From an uncultured Planctomyces sp. (GTDB lineage: Bacteria; Planctomycetota; Planctomycetia; Planctomycetales; Planctomycetaceae), in contig CALGTK010000376.1 of NCBI GenBank assembly GCA_937904325.1, positions 46,871-110,870 of the forward strand: a DNA stretch of 64,000 nucleotides. Reading direction: 5' to 3'. Position 1 is the first letter of the stretch; each line of letters opens with the position of its first letter. The notes below the pieces were generated by a model. The model saw nothing but the letters and a program-made list of their open reading frames with translations, had not been told where the DNA came from and did not search any database. A program made the position numbers and the translations under genes. Shown in pieces: positions 39,601 through 48,715 of this stretch.

Positions 39601-39985
39601 TGGGCTGATCGCCAGCGTTCTGGATCGCATCGGAATACGTAAGATCGCCAGGCCGCAACAGGACAACGAGGTGCGACAAGTTTCCGCTGAACTGGCAGCT
39701 CCCGCACCGAATTCCGCGAAGCATCGGGCGTCGTATGCTGAGCCCGAGCAACTCCCCAAATCAGTCAGCAACCAGGCAACGATTCGCAGGCCTGCTACGC
39801 GGCAATCACCCATGACTCAACAAACTAAGCGCGAGCCGAAATTGCAGCGAGCAACCTCAACCTCTGCCGAGCAATTCAAGCAGCCCGCAACGAGCAATCG
39901 AAGTGCGAAGGGCAGGAAACGTTCGAAAGTCAGTAAAGACAGGCCGTCAACAAAAGGCTGGGTCGCCACAAAGCCTCAAAATTAG
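36686..39985 (+). CDS. TolC-family outer-membrane efflux protein, lipoprotein, with large central insertion
   Basis: MCVRLGACPTWVIFSLLAGVSAFVCGCS lipobox; SVKLDINSALRLAYVHSPNHQRQLETLYLSALDVSEERF; AAFEVALENRLDFMNGRAALVDRWRRIQVTSDALQSNLTV; LLSAQSSLQNTQNAFLAAWLNYYAAKLRLYRELG. Confidence 0.88.
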   Translation: MCVRLGACPTWVIFSLLAGVSAFVCGCSQTEYRLQADHEAYATIAERNEDPRWATSQFDIDLDPRSRYFDPYDPDHSPMPLDDPTSQQYMHVVDDLEGWEHWHENGVRSELENPQWRIALGEYVETTEDGSVKLDINSALRLAYVHSPNHQRQLETLYLSALDVSEERFNLDTRFFGGYGLNFDHSGKLAGNSSRLTAGRLGRNRNSAALFAERRFSTAGELLVGFANSFVFEFSGGDTNLSQSLVNFAVTQPLLRGAGRDIALEGLTADERKLLANLRAYSQFRQGFYTNIAIGDLGVVGPSRGQTSTNLTSFGGNGGVNGYAGLLQQIQRIRNTQDNLNLQTRTLERLVALYDNELIDIVQVDQFRQSIEVTRATLLDQTNGLKLALDNYKTGQLGLPSDLSLDLDESLIAQFQLLPLDANPILDSLFQFQRRVGDIAELLALAESIEELQADVVLLPGNADVDSVDEILRDSLTLVEFMQMRVDKLAADLETFELMNDPSEPTVSDADLALVEMVKEKIANGPKSLVRLYVAAAVRLERLSDGLTDESLETTVSGNAEWLSDLLRLSEGCVVIQHRTRRVDQEPKMILEDAFAYIELVKRLFDNAHEDLARMDAVVPVREKTMTEAAKELFQRDRERLHQRMDDLEKGEVGFDVTVEKLESLRDGLTDETRVETNRGVVAWVQAFLQVVERLSLVPAQARLEVITVDSIDLEPEAAFEVALENRLDFMNGRAALVDRWRRIQVTSDALQSNLTVTASGDINTARDNPVSLRPADGNFRMGLQFDAPFTRLVERNAYRSSLITYQQSRREFIQSRDSLQKGLRALIRTLEQRRRQLEIQRLAVSIAIRRVDQTQLDLNTPPPQLPPGARAIINPTTAINLLSAQSSLQNTQNAFLAAWLNYYAAKLRLYRELGVMQLDEDGRWVETSLDDLGVSVPLDNEDTEALPPMVPPALYEAALQRESASDSTQAPGLIASVLDRIGIRKIARPQQDNEVRQVSAELAAPAPNSAKHRASYAEPEQLPKSVSNQATIRRPATRQSPMTQQTKREPKLQRATSTSAEQFKQPATSNRSAKGRKRSKVSKDRPSTKGWVATKPQN

Positions 39986-40085
39986 GGGAATCATGTCCAC
40001 GATTTCGCGAAATATCTGGTTGTCTTTTGACGTCCGGGCCCTGCCGCAAATACTCTAGAAGCATTCGGAGTTGCTCGTCAGAAGT

Positions 40086-40141
40086 GTAGCCGGACTCGCA
40101 AGAGTTCGGGCCGACGCCCGAAGTGTTCCCACTTCGGCTAC
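40086..40141. repeat. Palindromic intergenic REP-like element
   Basis: gtagccggactcgcaagagttcgggccgacgcccgaagtgttcccacttcggctac: outer GTAGCCG/CGGCTAC and inner TTCGGGC/GCCCGAA complementarity. Confidence 0.6.
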
Positions 40142-40211
40142 GAGAAAACAATCTTCGAAGATGATTCAAACGTTTCTCTGAACCCTGCCAAGATCTCTGC
40201 GGGTCACGACA

Positions 40212-41720
40212 ATGGCAAACGACGTGCTACCGGAATCTCCACAACAGTCCCCGGCTCATCGCACATCCGAGAGCGGGTTGAGTCAGGGATCTGGCGGTGG
40301 CCCAACTCCTTCTCGCTGGGGCCCGCAGTATTATCTCATTCTGTGCATGCTCACCGTTATTAGCGTCGGAGCTACATATCTCCCGTCGGTCATTCAGTCC
40401 GAGGAGATCGGGCCAAAGCTGACCTACCGAGTCTCTCGCGGCAATCTCATTGTGACGGTTACCGAGCAAGGCACGCTTGAAAGTTCGAATAACACAGAGA
40501 TCAAATGCCAGGTTAGAGGCTTCAGCACGGTTACGTATGTGATCCCGGCAGGAACGGTCGTCCAACCCGGAGACATTCTGGTTCGGCTCGACACAAAAGT
40601 CATCGACGAGCAACACAGTCTGACCAAAACGAATACGTTCATCGCTCAGGCCACGCTCGAAACAACAAAGGCCAACGTGGCACGATCCGAGATCACGCTT
40701 GAAGCTTATCAGGAAGGTCGGTTTCGTTCGGACTTGCAGCAACTCGAGAAAGATCTCGCAGCCAACAAACGAAATCTCCGAACGGCTCAGAAGATGCACA
40801 AGCGATCTGAATCGCTGTTTCGACAGGGCTACGTGACTGAACTGCAGGTCGACGGCAACGCGTTCACTGTTAAACAGGCAGAACTTGAGCTGAAAGTCAA
40901 AGAGACCGAGATCAAAGTTCTGAAAGAGTTCACAAGGGCGATGCAACTGGAAACACTGAATGGCAACTTGACCGCAACTCAATCGAAGCTGGCTGCAGAC
41001 CAGGCAGGGTTGCGAATGGAAATCAAACGTCGTGACCGAGCAGAGCAGGAACTCAAAGACTGCATCATTAAAGCGGAAACCGGAGGGCTGGTTATTTACC
41101 CGTCTGCAGCGTCGTGGAAGAGAACCCCTGATATCACCGAGGGCGCTTCGGTTCGTAAAGACCAGGTTCTGTTGTTGATGCCGGACCTTTCGAAGATGCA
41201 GGTGAAAGTCGGCATTCATGAATCGATGGTCGAACGTGTTCACGCCGGTTTGAAAGCGGTCGTCACATTGCCCGATCGCACACTCGACGCAGAAGTTTCC
41301 AAAGTAGCAACCGTCACGAAACCCGCCGGCTGGTGGACGGGCAACGTCGTCAAGTATGACACGGTCATCGATCTCCCATCCGACGCAGGCTTGAAGCCAG
41401 GCATGAGCGCCGAGGTCGAAGTAATTCTGGCGGAGCATCATGACGTTTTGACGGTCCCGGTCGCGGCCGTCGTTGAAACCGAAGAGGGTGACTTCTGCTG
41501 GGTGCGAACTGCCGGAAAAACTTCAAAGCGACGCCTTGAGCTGGGAGACAGCAATGACGTTTTCATTCTGGTGAAAGCCGGGCTGAACGACGGCGAGGAA
41601 GTTATTCTGAATCCAACCGCGTTTATCAAAGAAGCCGAGAAAGATGCTTTGGCAACAATCGACGCAACGGCGCCACAGGCAAAGCAAGACTCAGCGGAAG
41701 AAACTTCAGAATCCGAGTAG
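40212..41720 (+). CDS. HlyD/MFP-type efflux periplasmic adaptor, copy 1
   Basis: TM helix; VTVTEQGTLESSNNTEIKCQVRG; coiled coil; MPDLSKMQVKVGIHESMVERV; KPAGWWTGNVVKYDTVIDL; GLKPGMSAEVEV. Confidence 0.92.
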   Translation: MANDVLPESPQQSPAHRTSESGLSQGSGGGPTPSRWGPQYYLILCMLTVISVGATYLPSVIQSEEIGPKLTYRVSRGNLIVTVTEQGTLESSNNTEIKCQVRGFSTVTYVIPAGTVVQPGDILVRLDTKVIDEQHSLTKTNTFIAQATLETTKANVARSEITLEAYQEGRFRSDLQQLEKDLAANKRNLRTAQKMHKRSESLFRQGYVTELQVDGNAFTVKQAELELKVKETEIKVLKEFTRAMQLETLNGNLTATQSKLAADQAGLRMEIKRRDRAEQELKDCIIKAETGGLVIYPSAASWKRTPDITEGASVRKDQVLLLMPDLSKMQVKVGIHESMVERVHAGLKAVVTLPDRTLDAEVSKVATVTKPAGWWTGNVVKYDTVIDLPSDAGLKPGMSAEVEVILAEHHDVLTVPVAAVVETEEGDFCWVRTAGKTSKRRLELGDSNDVFILVKAGLNDGEEVILNPTAFIKEAEKDALATIDATAPQAKQDSAEETSESE

Positions 41721-41729
41721 TTCTGTTTA

Positions 41730-41795
41730 TAGACGGACTCGCAAGAGTTCAGTTGGAATTTCAACTCTTAACCGAAGTCTCGCGACTCCGGCTAC
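41730..41795. repeat. Diverged copy of the 40086 REP-like element
   Basis: tagacggactcgcaagagttcagttggaatttcaactcttaaccgaagtctcgcgactccggctac; shares CGGACTCGCAAGAGTTC and CCGGCTAC-type end. Confidence 0.45.
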
Positions 41796-41823
41796 ATTTG
41801 CGAATCAGCTTCGGAAGGCGATC

Positions 41824-43242
41824 ATGAAACGTGTTGTGACTGTAATCGCTGTTCTTGCTTTGGCTGGAGTTGCCGCTGCGGCTATTCTTTCCGAACGTGG
41901 AACGTCGCGTGGTTTCGGTCCCGATTCGACTCATGTGATCGCTCGTGGCGACTTACTCGTCTCCGTCACCGAACAGGGAACGCTGGAAAGCTCCAACAAC
42001 ACCGAGATCAAATGCAAAGTCCGAGGTGACAGCAACGTCATCATCTGGGTCATTGAAAGCGGGACGATTGTCGAGGCCGGCGATGAATTGCTGCGTCTGG
42101 AAACTCTTCTGATTGAGGAAGAGATCAACGAACGAACCAAATTCGCACACCTGGCAGACTCCCAGGTCGCACGGTCGCAAGCGGACGTGGCACGAGCGAC
42201 GATTGCGATTTCCGAGTATCTTGAAGGTCGATTCATTTCCGAAATGGCAACGATCCAAAAGAATCTCGCCATCGGCAAATCAAGCGTGCTCAGTGCAAAG
42301 AACAGATTGAAACATGCTCGCATGATGGCCCGCAGCGAGTATGCGAGTGAGTTGGAAGTCGAGGAGAAAGAGTTCGCAGTCGCACAGGCAGAGCTTTCAA
42401 TGGAGCTCACTCAAACTCGAATCGACATTCTCGAGAAATTCACGAAGAAAGAGGAGCTTGCAACTCTTAACGGAGCCTTGAACGTTGCCAGGGCAACACA
42501 CGAGGCCAATACGGAGCGTGCCTACGCTGATCACGAGCGGCTCAATCGAGCGAAAGAAGAGCTTCAGTACTGCGTCATCAAGGCTGCTCGTGGCGGAATG
42601 GTGATCTACCCAACGGGAAAAGACTGGTCGAACGCTCCCGAAATTGAAGAAGGATCCACCGTCCACAAAAATCAAATATTGTTGCTCATGCCGGACCTTT
42701 CAAAGATGCAGGTGAAGGTCGGCATTCACGAGTCCATCATCGATCGAATCCAACCCGGCCTGTCGGCCAGGGTGACGATGCCCGGTAGAAGCATCGAAGG
42801 AGACATCTCCTACGTGGCTGCGGTGACGAAGCCAGCCGGTTGGTGGACGGGCAACGTCGTGAAGTACGACACGATCGTCGAACTGCCGGAAGTTGAAGGC
42901 CTGAAGCCCGGCATGACCGTCGAGGTTGAAGTCGTTATGGCTCGGCACAAAGACGTGTTGCTGGTTCCAACGACCGCCGTGCTTGAAACGGCGAAAGGTT
43001 ACGTTTGCTGGGTCAAACAGGGCGATAAAACCATTCGTCAGCCACTTAAATTGGGCGACTCCAGCGACATGTTCATCCAGGTTGAGGCCGGTCTTACCGA
43101 AGGAGACGAAGTGGTTCTCGATCCACTGGCTAACGTCGAAGAGGCACAGACAGAAGCCGCAAAATCCGTGAGTAGTGGTGGGCTAAGAAGGCCAGATGGC
43201 GACGAGCCGGAGTTTGATCCCGCTCCGCCAGACAGTGACTGA
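41824..43242 (+). CDS. HlyD/MFP-type efflux periplasmic adaptor, copy 2
   Basis: MKRVVTVIAVLALAGVAAAAIL; VSVTEQGTLESSNNTEIKCKVRG; MPDLSKMQVKVGIHESIIDRI; KPAGWWTGNVVKYDTIVEL. Confidence 0.92.
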   Translation: MKRVVTVIAVLALAGVAAAAILSERGTSRGFGPDSTHVIARGDLLVSVTEQGTLESSNNTEIKCKVRGDSNVIIWVIESGTIVEAGDELLRLETLLIEEEINERTKFAHLADSQVARSQADVARATIAISEYLEGRFISEMATIQKNLAIGKSSVLSAKNRLKHARMMARSEYASELEVEEKEFAVAQAELSMELTQTRIDILEKFTKKEELATLNGALNVARATHEANTERAYADHERLNRAKEELQYCVIKAARGGMVIYPTGKDWSNAPEIEEGSTVHKNQILLLMPDLSKMQVKVGIHESIIDRIQPGLSARVTMPGRSIEGDISYVAAVTKPAGWWTGNVVKYDTIVELPEVEGLKPGMTVEVEVVMARHKDVLLVPTTAVLETAKGYVCWVKQGDKTIRQPLKLGDSSDMFIQVEAGLTEGDEVVLDPLANVEEAQTEAAKSVSSGGLRRPDGDEPEFDPAPPDSD

Positions 43243-43296
43243 TCGACGGTGCCGATTGTCTGTCGACGACTGACCGAAAATTGTAAAAGTTAAACC

Positions 43297-44793
43297 ATGG
43301 CGACTGACACAATTCCAGAAGCAATCGGTGCGGAACAACTCGCACACGACAAGCAAATGATTGCTCGTGGTCGTGCTGCGAGTTCGGTTCCGTGGAGCAG
43401 CGGCGTGATTGCTCTGGCCGTTCTTGCTGGAGTGGTGGCCGCGGTCGCGAAGATCTCCAGCGTGATGTCTTCGGAAAGTGCCGGTCCGCGGATGACGCAC
43501 ACGATCGCTCGCGGTGATCTCGTTGTAACCGTAACAAGTCAGGGCCTGGTCGAAAGCTCTGAAAACACCGAGATCAAGTGTCAGGTCCGTGGCCGAAATG
43601 CCGTCTTATGGATTGTCGAAAGTGGCACCATTGTGAAGACCGGGGACGAGCTGGTCAGAATCGATCCGCTCTTTCTCCAGGAGCAGATCGATGAACGCAC
43701 CAAATACGCTCATTGGTCACAGTCTGCTGCCGATCGTACCGCGGCGAATGTCGCGCGGGCAACTCTGGCAGTCTCTGAATATGAGCAGGGACGTTACATC
43801 TCTCAGGTCATGAGCCAGGAGAAAAATCTGGTGATCGCCGAAGCTACGTTGAAAACGGCCAGGAACCGGCTGAGCCATACCAGAGTCATGGCAAGGAGCA
43901 AATACATCAGTGAGTTGGAAGTCGAAGAGAGAGAATTTGCAGTCCAGCAGGCGAAGCTGAATGTCGAACTGAAGCGAACTCAGCTCGACGTACTGACACG
44001 GTTTACGAAGAAAGAGCAGTCGCAGACGCTCGGCGGCGAACTGAAATCCATCAAGGCAACACACAAAGCAAACGCAGAACGTGCCATGGCTGACGCATCA
44101 CGACGTGACCGAGCACTCGATGAAGTCCAATACTGCGTGATCAAAGCCCCGCGAGGCGGCCTGGTCATTCACCCGAATGCTGCATCGTGGGAGTCTGGCC
44201 CGATCGAAGAAGGCACGCGGGTCTACAAAAATCAGGTCATGCTATTGATGCCGGACCTTTCCAAAATGCAGGTGAAGGTTGGTATTAACGAATCTGTCGT
44301 TGACCGCGTGAAGGTCGGACAGAAATCTTCCGTCAAACTTGCCGACATGACACTTGCAGGAACGGTTTCATCGGTGGCTTCCATCACCAAGCCCGCTGGC
44401 TGGTGGACAGCAAACGAAGTCAACTATGACACGATGATTTCGCTTCCTGCCGGACACGGTTTGAGGCCAGGTATGAGTGCAGAAACCAAAGTAACCATCG
44501 CTTCCTATGAAGACGTCCTCACGATCCCCGTCGCGGCGATTGTCGAATCAGGAGATGATCATTTCTGCTGGGTGCAGACTGCCGATGGCCCGCTGCGGCG
44601 GCAGCTCAAGATTGGAGACAGCAATGGGGTCTTCATGGTTGTTGAGCAGGGACTGACCGAAGGGGATGAGGTGATCCTCAACCCAATCGCTTTCAGCGAA
44701 CCGGAACTTGCAGACAGCGAGCCAGCCGACGAATCCGAATCCGGCGAAGCTCTGAAAGCTGCGGCGAAGTCAAACGATAAGAAACAGGACTGA
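43297..44793 (+). CDS. HlyD/MFP-type efflux periplasmic adaptor, copy 3
   Basis: VTVTSQGLVESSENTEIKCQVRG; MPDLSKMQVKVGINESVVDRV; KPAGWWTANEVNYDTMISL; GLRPGMSAETKV. Confidence 0.92.
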   Translation: MATDTIPEAIGAEQLAHDKQMIARGRAASSVPWSSGVIALAVLAGVVAAVAKISSVMSSESAGPRMTHTIARGDLVVTVTSQGLVESSENTEIKCQVRGRNAVLWIVESGTIVKTGDELVRIDPLFLQEQIDERTKYAHWSQSAADRTAANVARATLAVSEYEQGRYISQVMSQEKNLVIAEATLKTARNRLSHTRVMARSKYISELEVEEREFAVQQAKLNVELKRTQLDVLTRFTKKEQSQTLGGELKSIKATHKANAERAMADASRRDRALDEVQYCVIKAPRGGLVIHPNAASWESGPIEEGTRVYKNQVMLLMPDLSKMQVKVGINESVVDRVKVGQKSSVKLADMTLAGTVSSVASITKPAGWWTANEVNYDTMISLPAGHGLRPGMSAETKVTIASYEDVLTIPVAAIVESGDDHFCWVQTADGPLRRQLKIGDSNGVFMVVEQGLTEGDEVILNPIAFSEPELADSEPADESESGEALKAAAKSNDKKQD

Positions 44794-44841
44794 TTCTTCC
44801 AACCGGGCGTGCTTCGTCCGACGACAGATTGAAACTGACCA

Positions 44842-46167
44842 GTGACAGGCTCCCTTTACCAAACCGTGCAACTGGGCATCAAAAGTTTGATGGTGCAGAA
44901 GATGCGAGCCGGTCTGGCCGCGCTGGGAATCTTCATTGGCACGACGACTGTCATCTGGCTGGTTGCGATGGGCGAAGGAGTCAGCCATCGGGCCCAGCAG
45001 CAGATTTTGGAACTCGGCGCGCGAAATGTGATCGTCCGGACAAAAGAGCCAAACGCGGGCAGCGATCAGGAATCGGGCAATCGTGTAAAAACTTATGGCT
45101 TACTCCGTGCCGACTACCGGCGGATCGTCGAGAACATACCAAACATCAGCCGCGCGATTCCGATGCGGGAATTGCGTTTTGAACTACGACTCGACAACCG
45201 AACGGCCGATGCAAAACTCGTTGGCTGTGTCGAGGATTACTTCGAGCTGAACCGACTTCAAATTGCACGCGGGCGCTGGCTCACGGCACGCGATCGAGGA
45301 AAGAAAGTTGTCGTTCTGGCCGATGACACTGCCAAACGACTCTTCCCGTTCGAGAATCCCATCGGACGAACGATCTGGGTCGGCAGCGAGTTTTATACGG
45401 TCATTGGCCAGACAAAGCCGCGAACAGCTTCGGCGGCAATCGGCGGAAGCCTCGATTCTCGTGACTACAACCTGGATGCCTACATCTCGCTCGAGACACT
45501 GCGGCATCGAGTCGGTGACCTCGTGATGAAACGCATTGGCGGCGGGCAGGGATTTGATTTCACTGGAGAAAAAGTTGAACTGAGCCAGATCACGGTCGAA
45601 GTTGAAAACATCGAAGACGTCGACGAAACAGCTCAGATCATCGAGACACTGCTGAAGAAGTTTCACGACGAAGAAGACTACGCGGTCGTCGTTCCTCGCG
45701 AACTGCTGCGACAGGCCGAGCGAACTAGAGCCATGTTCAACGTGCTGCTGGTCGTGATTGCGGGGATCTCGTTGTTCGTCGGCGGAATTGGCATCATGAA
45801 TATCATGCTGGCGACAGTGACCGAACGAACCCGCGAGATCGGTGTCCGCCGCGCGCTTGGAGCGACGCGGAAACACATAATCAATCAGTTCCTTGCCGAG
45901 ACCGTCGTGCTGACATCAATCGGCGGACTGCTCGGCGTCCTGTTCGGTCTTTCAGTCGGGCCAATTTTTCGAGGGCTACGCGCAGGAATCACAATGGCTT
46001 CCCCTGACATGCTGCCACCGATCGTGCAGTCACTTGAGCCGCGCATCGCACCGTGGTCGGTGATCCTGTCACTGATTATTTCGCTCGGCGTCGGAGTGAT
46101 CTTCGGCGTCTACCCAGCACGGCAGGCAGCCCATATGGATCCAATCGAAGCGCTGCGGCACGAATGA
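44842..46167 (+). CDS. MacB/FtsX-like ABC transporter permease (no ATPase domain; GTG start)
   Basis: QTVQLGIKSLMVQKMRAGLAALGIFIGTTTVIWLVAMGEG; MNIMLATVTERTREIGVRRALGATRKHIINQFLAE; GVYPARQAAHMDPIEALRHE. Confidence 0.93.
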   Translation: MTGSLYQTVQLGIKSLMVQKMRAGLAALGIFIGTTTVIWLVAMGEGVSHRAQQQILELGARNVIVRTKEPNAGSDQESGNRVKTYGLLRADYRRIVENIPNISRAIPMRELRFELRLDNRTADAKLVGCVEDYFELNRLQIARGRWLTARDRGKKVVVLADDTAKRLFPFENPIGRTIWVGSEFYTVIGQTKPRTASAAIGGSLDSRDYNLDAYISLETLRHRVGDLVMKRIGGGQGFDFTGEKVELSQITVEVENIEDVDETAQIIETLLKKFHDEEDYAVVVPRELLRQAERTRAMFNVLLVVIAGISLFVGGIGIMNIMLATVTERTREIGVRRALGATRKHIINQFLAETVVLTSIGGLLGVLFGLSVGPIFRGLRAGITMASPDMLPPIVQSLEPRIAPWSVILSLIISLGVGVIFGVYPARQAAHMDPIEALRHE

Positions 46168-46173
46168 GCCACA

Positions 46174-47187
46174 TCAGAACTGCGAGAGGAAACGGACGTC
46201 GTTTTCGTAGAAGCGACGGATATCGGTGATCTGGTGCCGCCGCATGCAGAAACGTTCGATGCCCAGACCGAAGGCAAAACCGCTGACTTCGTCCGGGTTG
46301 TAGCCGACGGCTTTAAGGACGTTCGGGTCAATCATTCCCGCTCCGCCGATTTCGAGCCAGTCGTCACCCCAGCCCATGTCGACTTCCACGGACGGTTCGG
46401 TAAAGGGGAAGAACGAAGGTCGGAACCTGATCTGCACGTCCTGGCCAAGGTACGTCGTGGCAAAGAGTTGCAGGACGGTTTTCAACTGAGCCATCGTGAC
46501 ATCGTCGCCGACCATCAGGCCTTCCATCTGATGGAACATGCACGAGTGCGTCGCGTCGATCGTGTCCGGTCGGTAAACGCGGCCGAGTGAGACGATTCGA
46601 ATCGGTGGCTTCTCCTTTTCCATCATGCGAATCTGCACGGTCGACGTCTGGCTTCGCAGTAGCCGAGGATTATCCGGCAAACCGCCTGTCGCGTACGACG
46701 CTGCCGACAGGTAAAAGTTGTCGAGAGGATCTCGTGCAGGATGATCGTCGGGAATGTTCAGCGCGTTGAAGTTATGATACTCGTCTTCGATTTCGGGGCC
46801 GTCCGCCACAGTGAAACCGAATCGACCGATGATGTCTTTGAAGTCTTCCATTGTCTGAGTCAGTGGGTGTCGCTTACCCAGTTTGACCGGAGTTCCAGGC
46901 AGCGTAATGTCGAGTGACGACAACGCCGTCTTTGGTCGTTCAACTTCTTTCTTGCGAGCGTCGAACGCTGTCGAGACTCGCATTTTGACTTCGTTGAACG
47001 CCTTCCCGACGACGGGGCGTTCTTCGGCGGAAACTTTTCCGACAACGGCCTGCAGGTCTTTCAGCCGGCCCTTCTTCTTACCTAGAAACTCGATGCGGAC
47101 GTTTTCCAGCGCGGCCGCATCTGCGGCCGCGACGATTGCTTCCAGAGCCGACTGTTCATATTCCTGAAACGCGGTGATGTGGTCCAT
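46174..47187 (-). CDS. pheS: Phenylalanine--tRNA ligase subunit alpha
   Basis: [85 protein letters not shown]. Confidence 0.97.
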   Translation of the reverse strand: MDHITAFQEYEQSALEAIVAAADAAALENVRIEFLGKKKGRLKDLQAVVGKVSAEERPVVGKAFNEVKMRVSTAFDARKKEVERPKTALSSLDITLPGTPVKLGKRHPLTQTMEDFKDIIGRFGFTVADGPEIEDEYHNFNALNIPDDHPARDPLDNFYLSAASYATGGLPDNPRLLRSQTSTVQIRMMEKEKPPIRIVSLGRVYRPDTIDATHSCMFHQMEGLMVGDDVTMAQLKTVLQLFATTYLGQDVQIRFRPSFFPFTEPSVEVDMGWGDDWLEIGGAGMIDPNVLKAVGYNPDEVSGFAFGLGIERFCMRRHQITDIRRFYENDVRFLSQF

Positions 47188-47304
47188 TGTTCGTTTCCTC
47201 GGAGCCGATGGCCCAACTTTGCCTGTCTACAAAACTGCCCACCGTGGACATCGTCCAGGTGGGCAGGTTTCGTCAGTGATTCTTCAGCGTGGCGTGCCAT
47301 CTAA

Positions 47305-47664
47305 TTAAGCGTTGGCAGCCGCCTCTTTGGCTGACGCGACGATCTCTTCGAAAACCGAAGGTTCGTTAATCGCCAGTTCGCTGAGCGTCTTTCGGTTCAG
47401 ATCGATCTGAGCCACTTTCAACCCATGGATAAATGCCGAGTAGGACAGTCCATGTTGACGGCATGCGGCACTCAGACGAGTGATCCAAAGGCGGCGGAAA
47501 TCTCGTTTCCGGACACGACGATCGCGATAAGCGAATACTCGGGCACGAATGGTTGTTTCTTTGACGGTTCGCAGAAGCTTGCCACGACCACCTCGTCGAC
47601 CTTTGGCTTCCTTAAACAGTCTCTTCTTCGCGCGGTGTCGTGCTTTTCCGTATCGAACTCTCAT
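47305..47664 (-). CDS. rplT: 50S ribosomal protein L20
   Basis: [82 protein letters not shown]. Confidence 0.97.
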   Translation of the reverse strand: MRVRYGKARHRAKKRLFKEAKGRRGGRGKLLRTVKETTIRARVFAYRDRRVRKRDFRRLWITRLSAACRQHGLSYSAFIHGLKVAQIDLNRKTLSELAINEPSVFEEIVASAKEAAANA

Positions 47665-47717
47665 TGTCTTATGTCCTCAGCAGATGTGTTAATTCAAGGT
47701 TTGGAACGGGTGGCGGC

Positions 47718-47918
47718 TTAGGAGCACGGTCGCAAAGCATTAATTATGTGCTTTGCCTCTGCTCCGCTGATCAGGCTGCCTCTGCGGAGCATTCGCTTCC
47801 GCTTGCCGTTCTTCTTGCTGAGGATATGGCCTCGATTCGCGCTTCGCTTGGTCGACAGCCCGGAAGCTGTGATCTTGAAGCGTTTCTTGATTCCCTTGTG
47901 TGTCTTTTGCTTTGGCAT
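47718..47918 (-). CDS. rpmI: 50S ribosomal protein L35
   Basis: [47 protein letters not shown]. Confidence 0.95.
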   Translation of the reverse strand: MPKQKTHKGIKKRFKITASGLSTKRSANRGHILSKKNGKRKRMLRRGSLISGAEAKHIINALRPCS

Positions 47919-48268
47919 CGCTCCACCATGCTTCTATTATGAGGTTTATGTTCAAATCTGCCCGAACAAAGGCGACGGCGGAGTTTCCAGAGCCAGTCCC
48001 GAGGCAGTAAATCCGTGCCGATTCCCAGCCATCTGCAGGGAAAGCGGCGGGAGTATAGACACCATCTCATCGTGAATTCCAGCGACCGGCTTCAGCGTTT
48101 CCGATTTACTGGCAAAGGTTTGCGTCAGATTGCCGAAGATTCATGTTCATCAGGTCAAGGCTCGATTTTGCTCTGATTGCTGTCTTTCCATACGATCAAA
48201 TGTCCCCATATCCAGACACGTGATGAGTTGCACAATTCCTGAGTAGCAGGTTTTCAGTTTCGAAGAGC

Positions 48269-48692
48269 CACTCGCTGTGGCAGTTCGACATCGAAACGGA
48301 TTCGTTCGGAAACAACACCAGCGTGCTCAGCGAATTTGGTGGTGTTCAATTGACAGTCGGCTGTCGTGGACAGCTATCTGCTGCAGTACAACCCTAGTCG
48401 CCCCTCACCAACATCGAAGGACAGGCTATTTACAACAGAAATCCGATTCGATCGACCGGTCATTGGTATCATTGCCCAGAAAGATCTTCTCACTGAACAC
48501 GATCCGCAACTCGCTCACCCGGATGCGGACTTTGTCGGTCTCGTGAATCGTGGATTGTATAAAAACGACCAAGTCACACTCAGTTCCGATCGTCGTACAA
48601 TTCACGTTAACATTTGATATTGAGGATGGCGTTGATCAGATTCGAGTTCTGGTTGAGTCTCAGTTCCCGGAAGCATTCGCTCGTAAACCGTA
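48269..48692 (+). pseudogene. C-terminal relic of a FecR/LamG-type planctomycete protein (multiple frameshifts)
   Basis: HSLWQFDIETDSFGNNTSVLSEFGGVQLTVGCRGQ in one frame, VDSYLLQYNPSRPSPTSKDRLFTTEIRFDRPVIGIIAQKDLLTEHDPQLAHPDADF in a second, FTLTFDIEDGVDQIRVLVESQFPEAFARKP* in a third. Confidence 0.6.
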
Positions 48693-48715
48693 GTCTCAAC
48701 CTACAGGAAAAAGAC

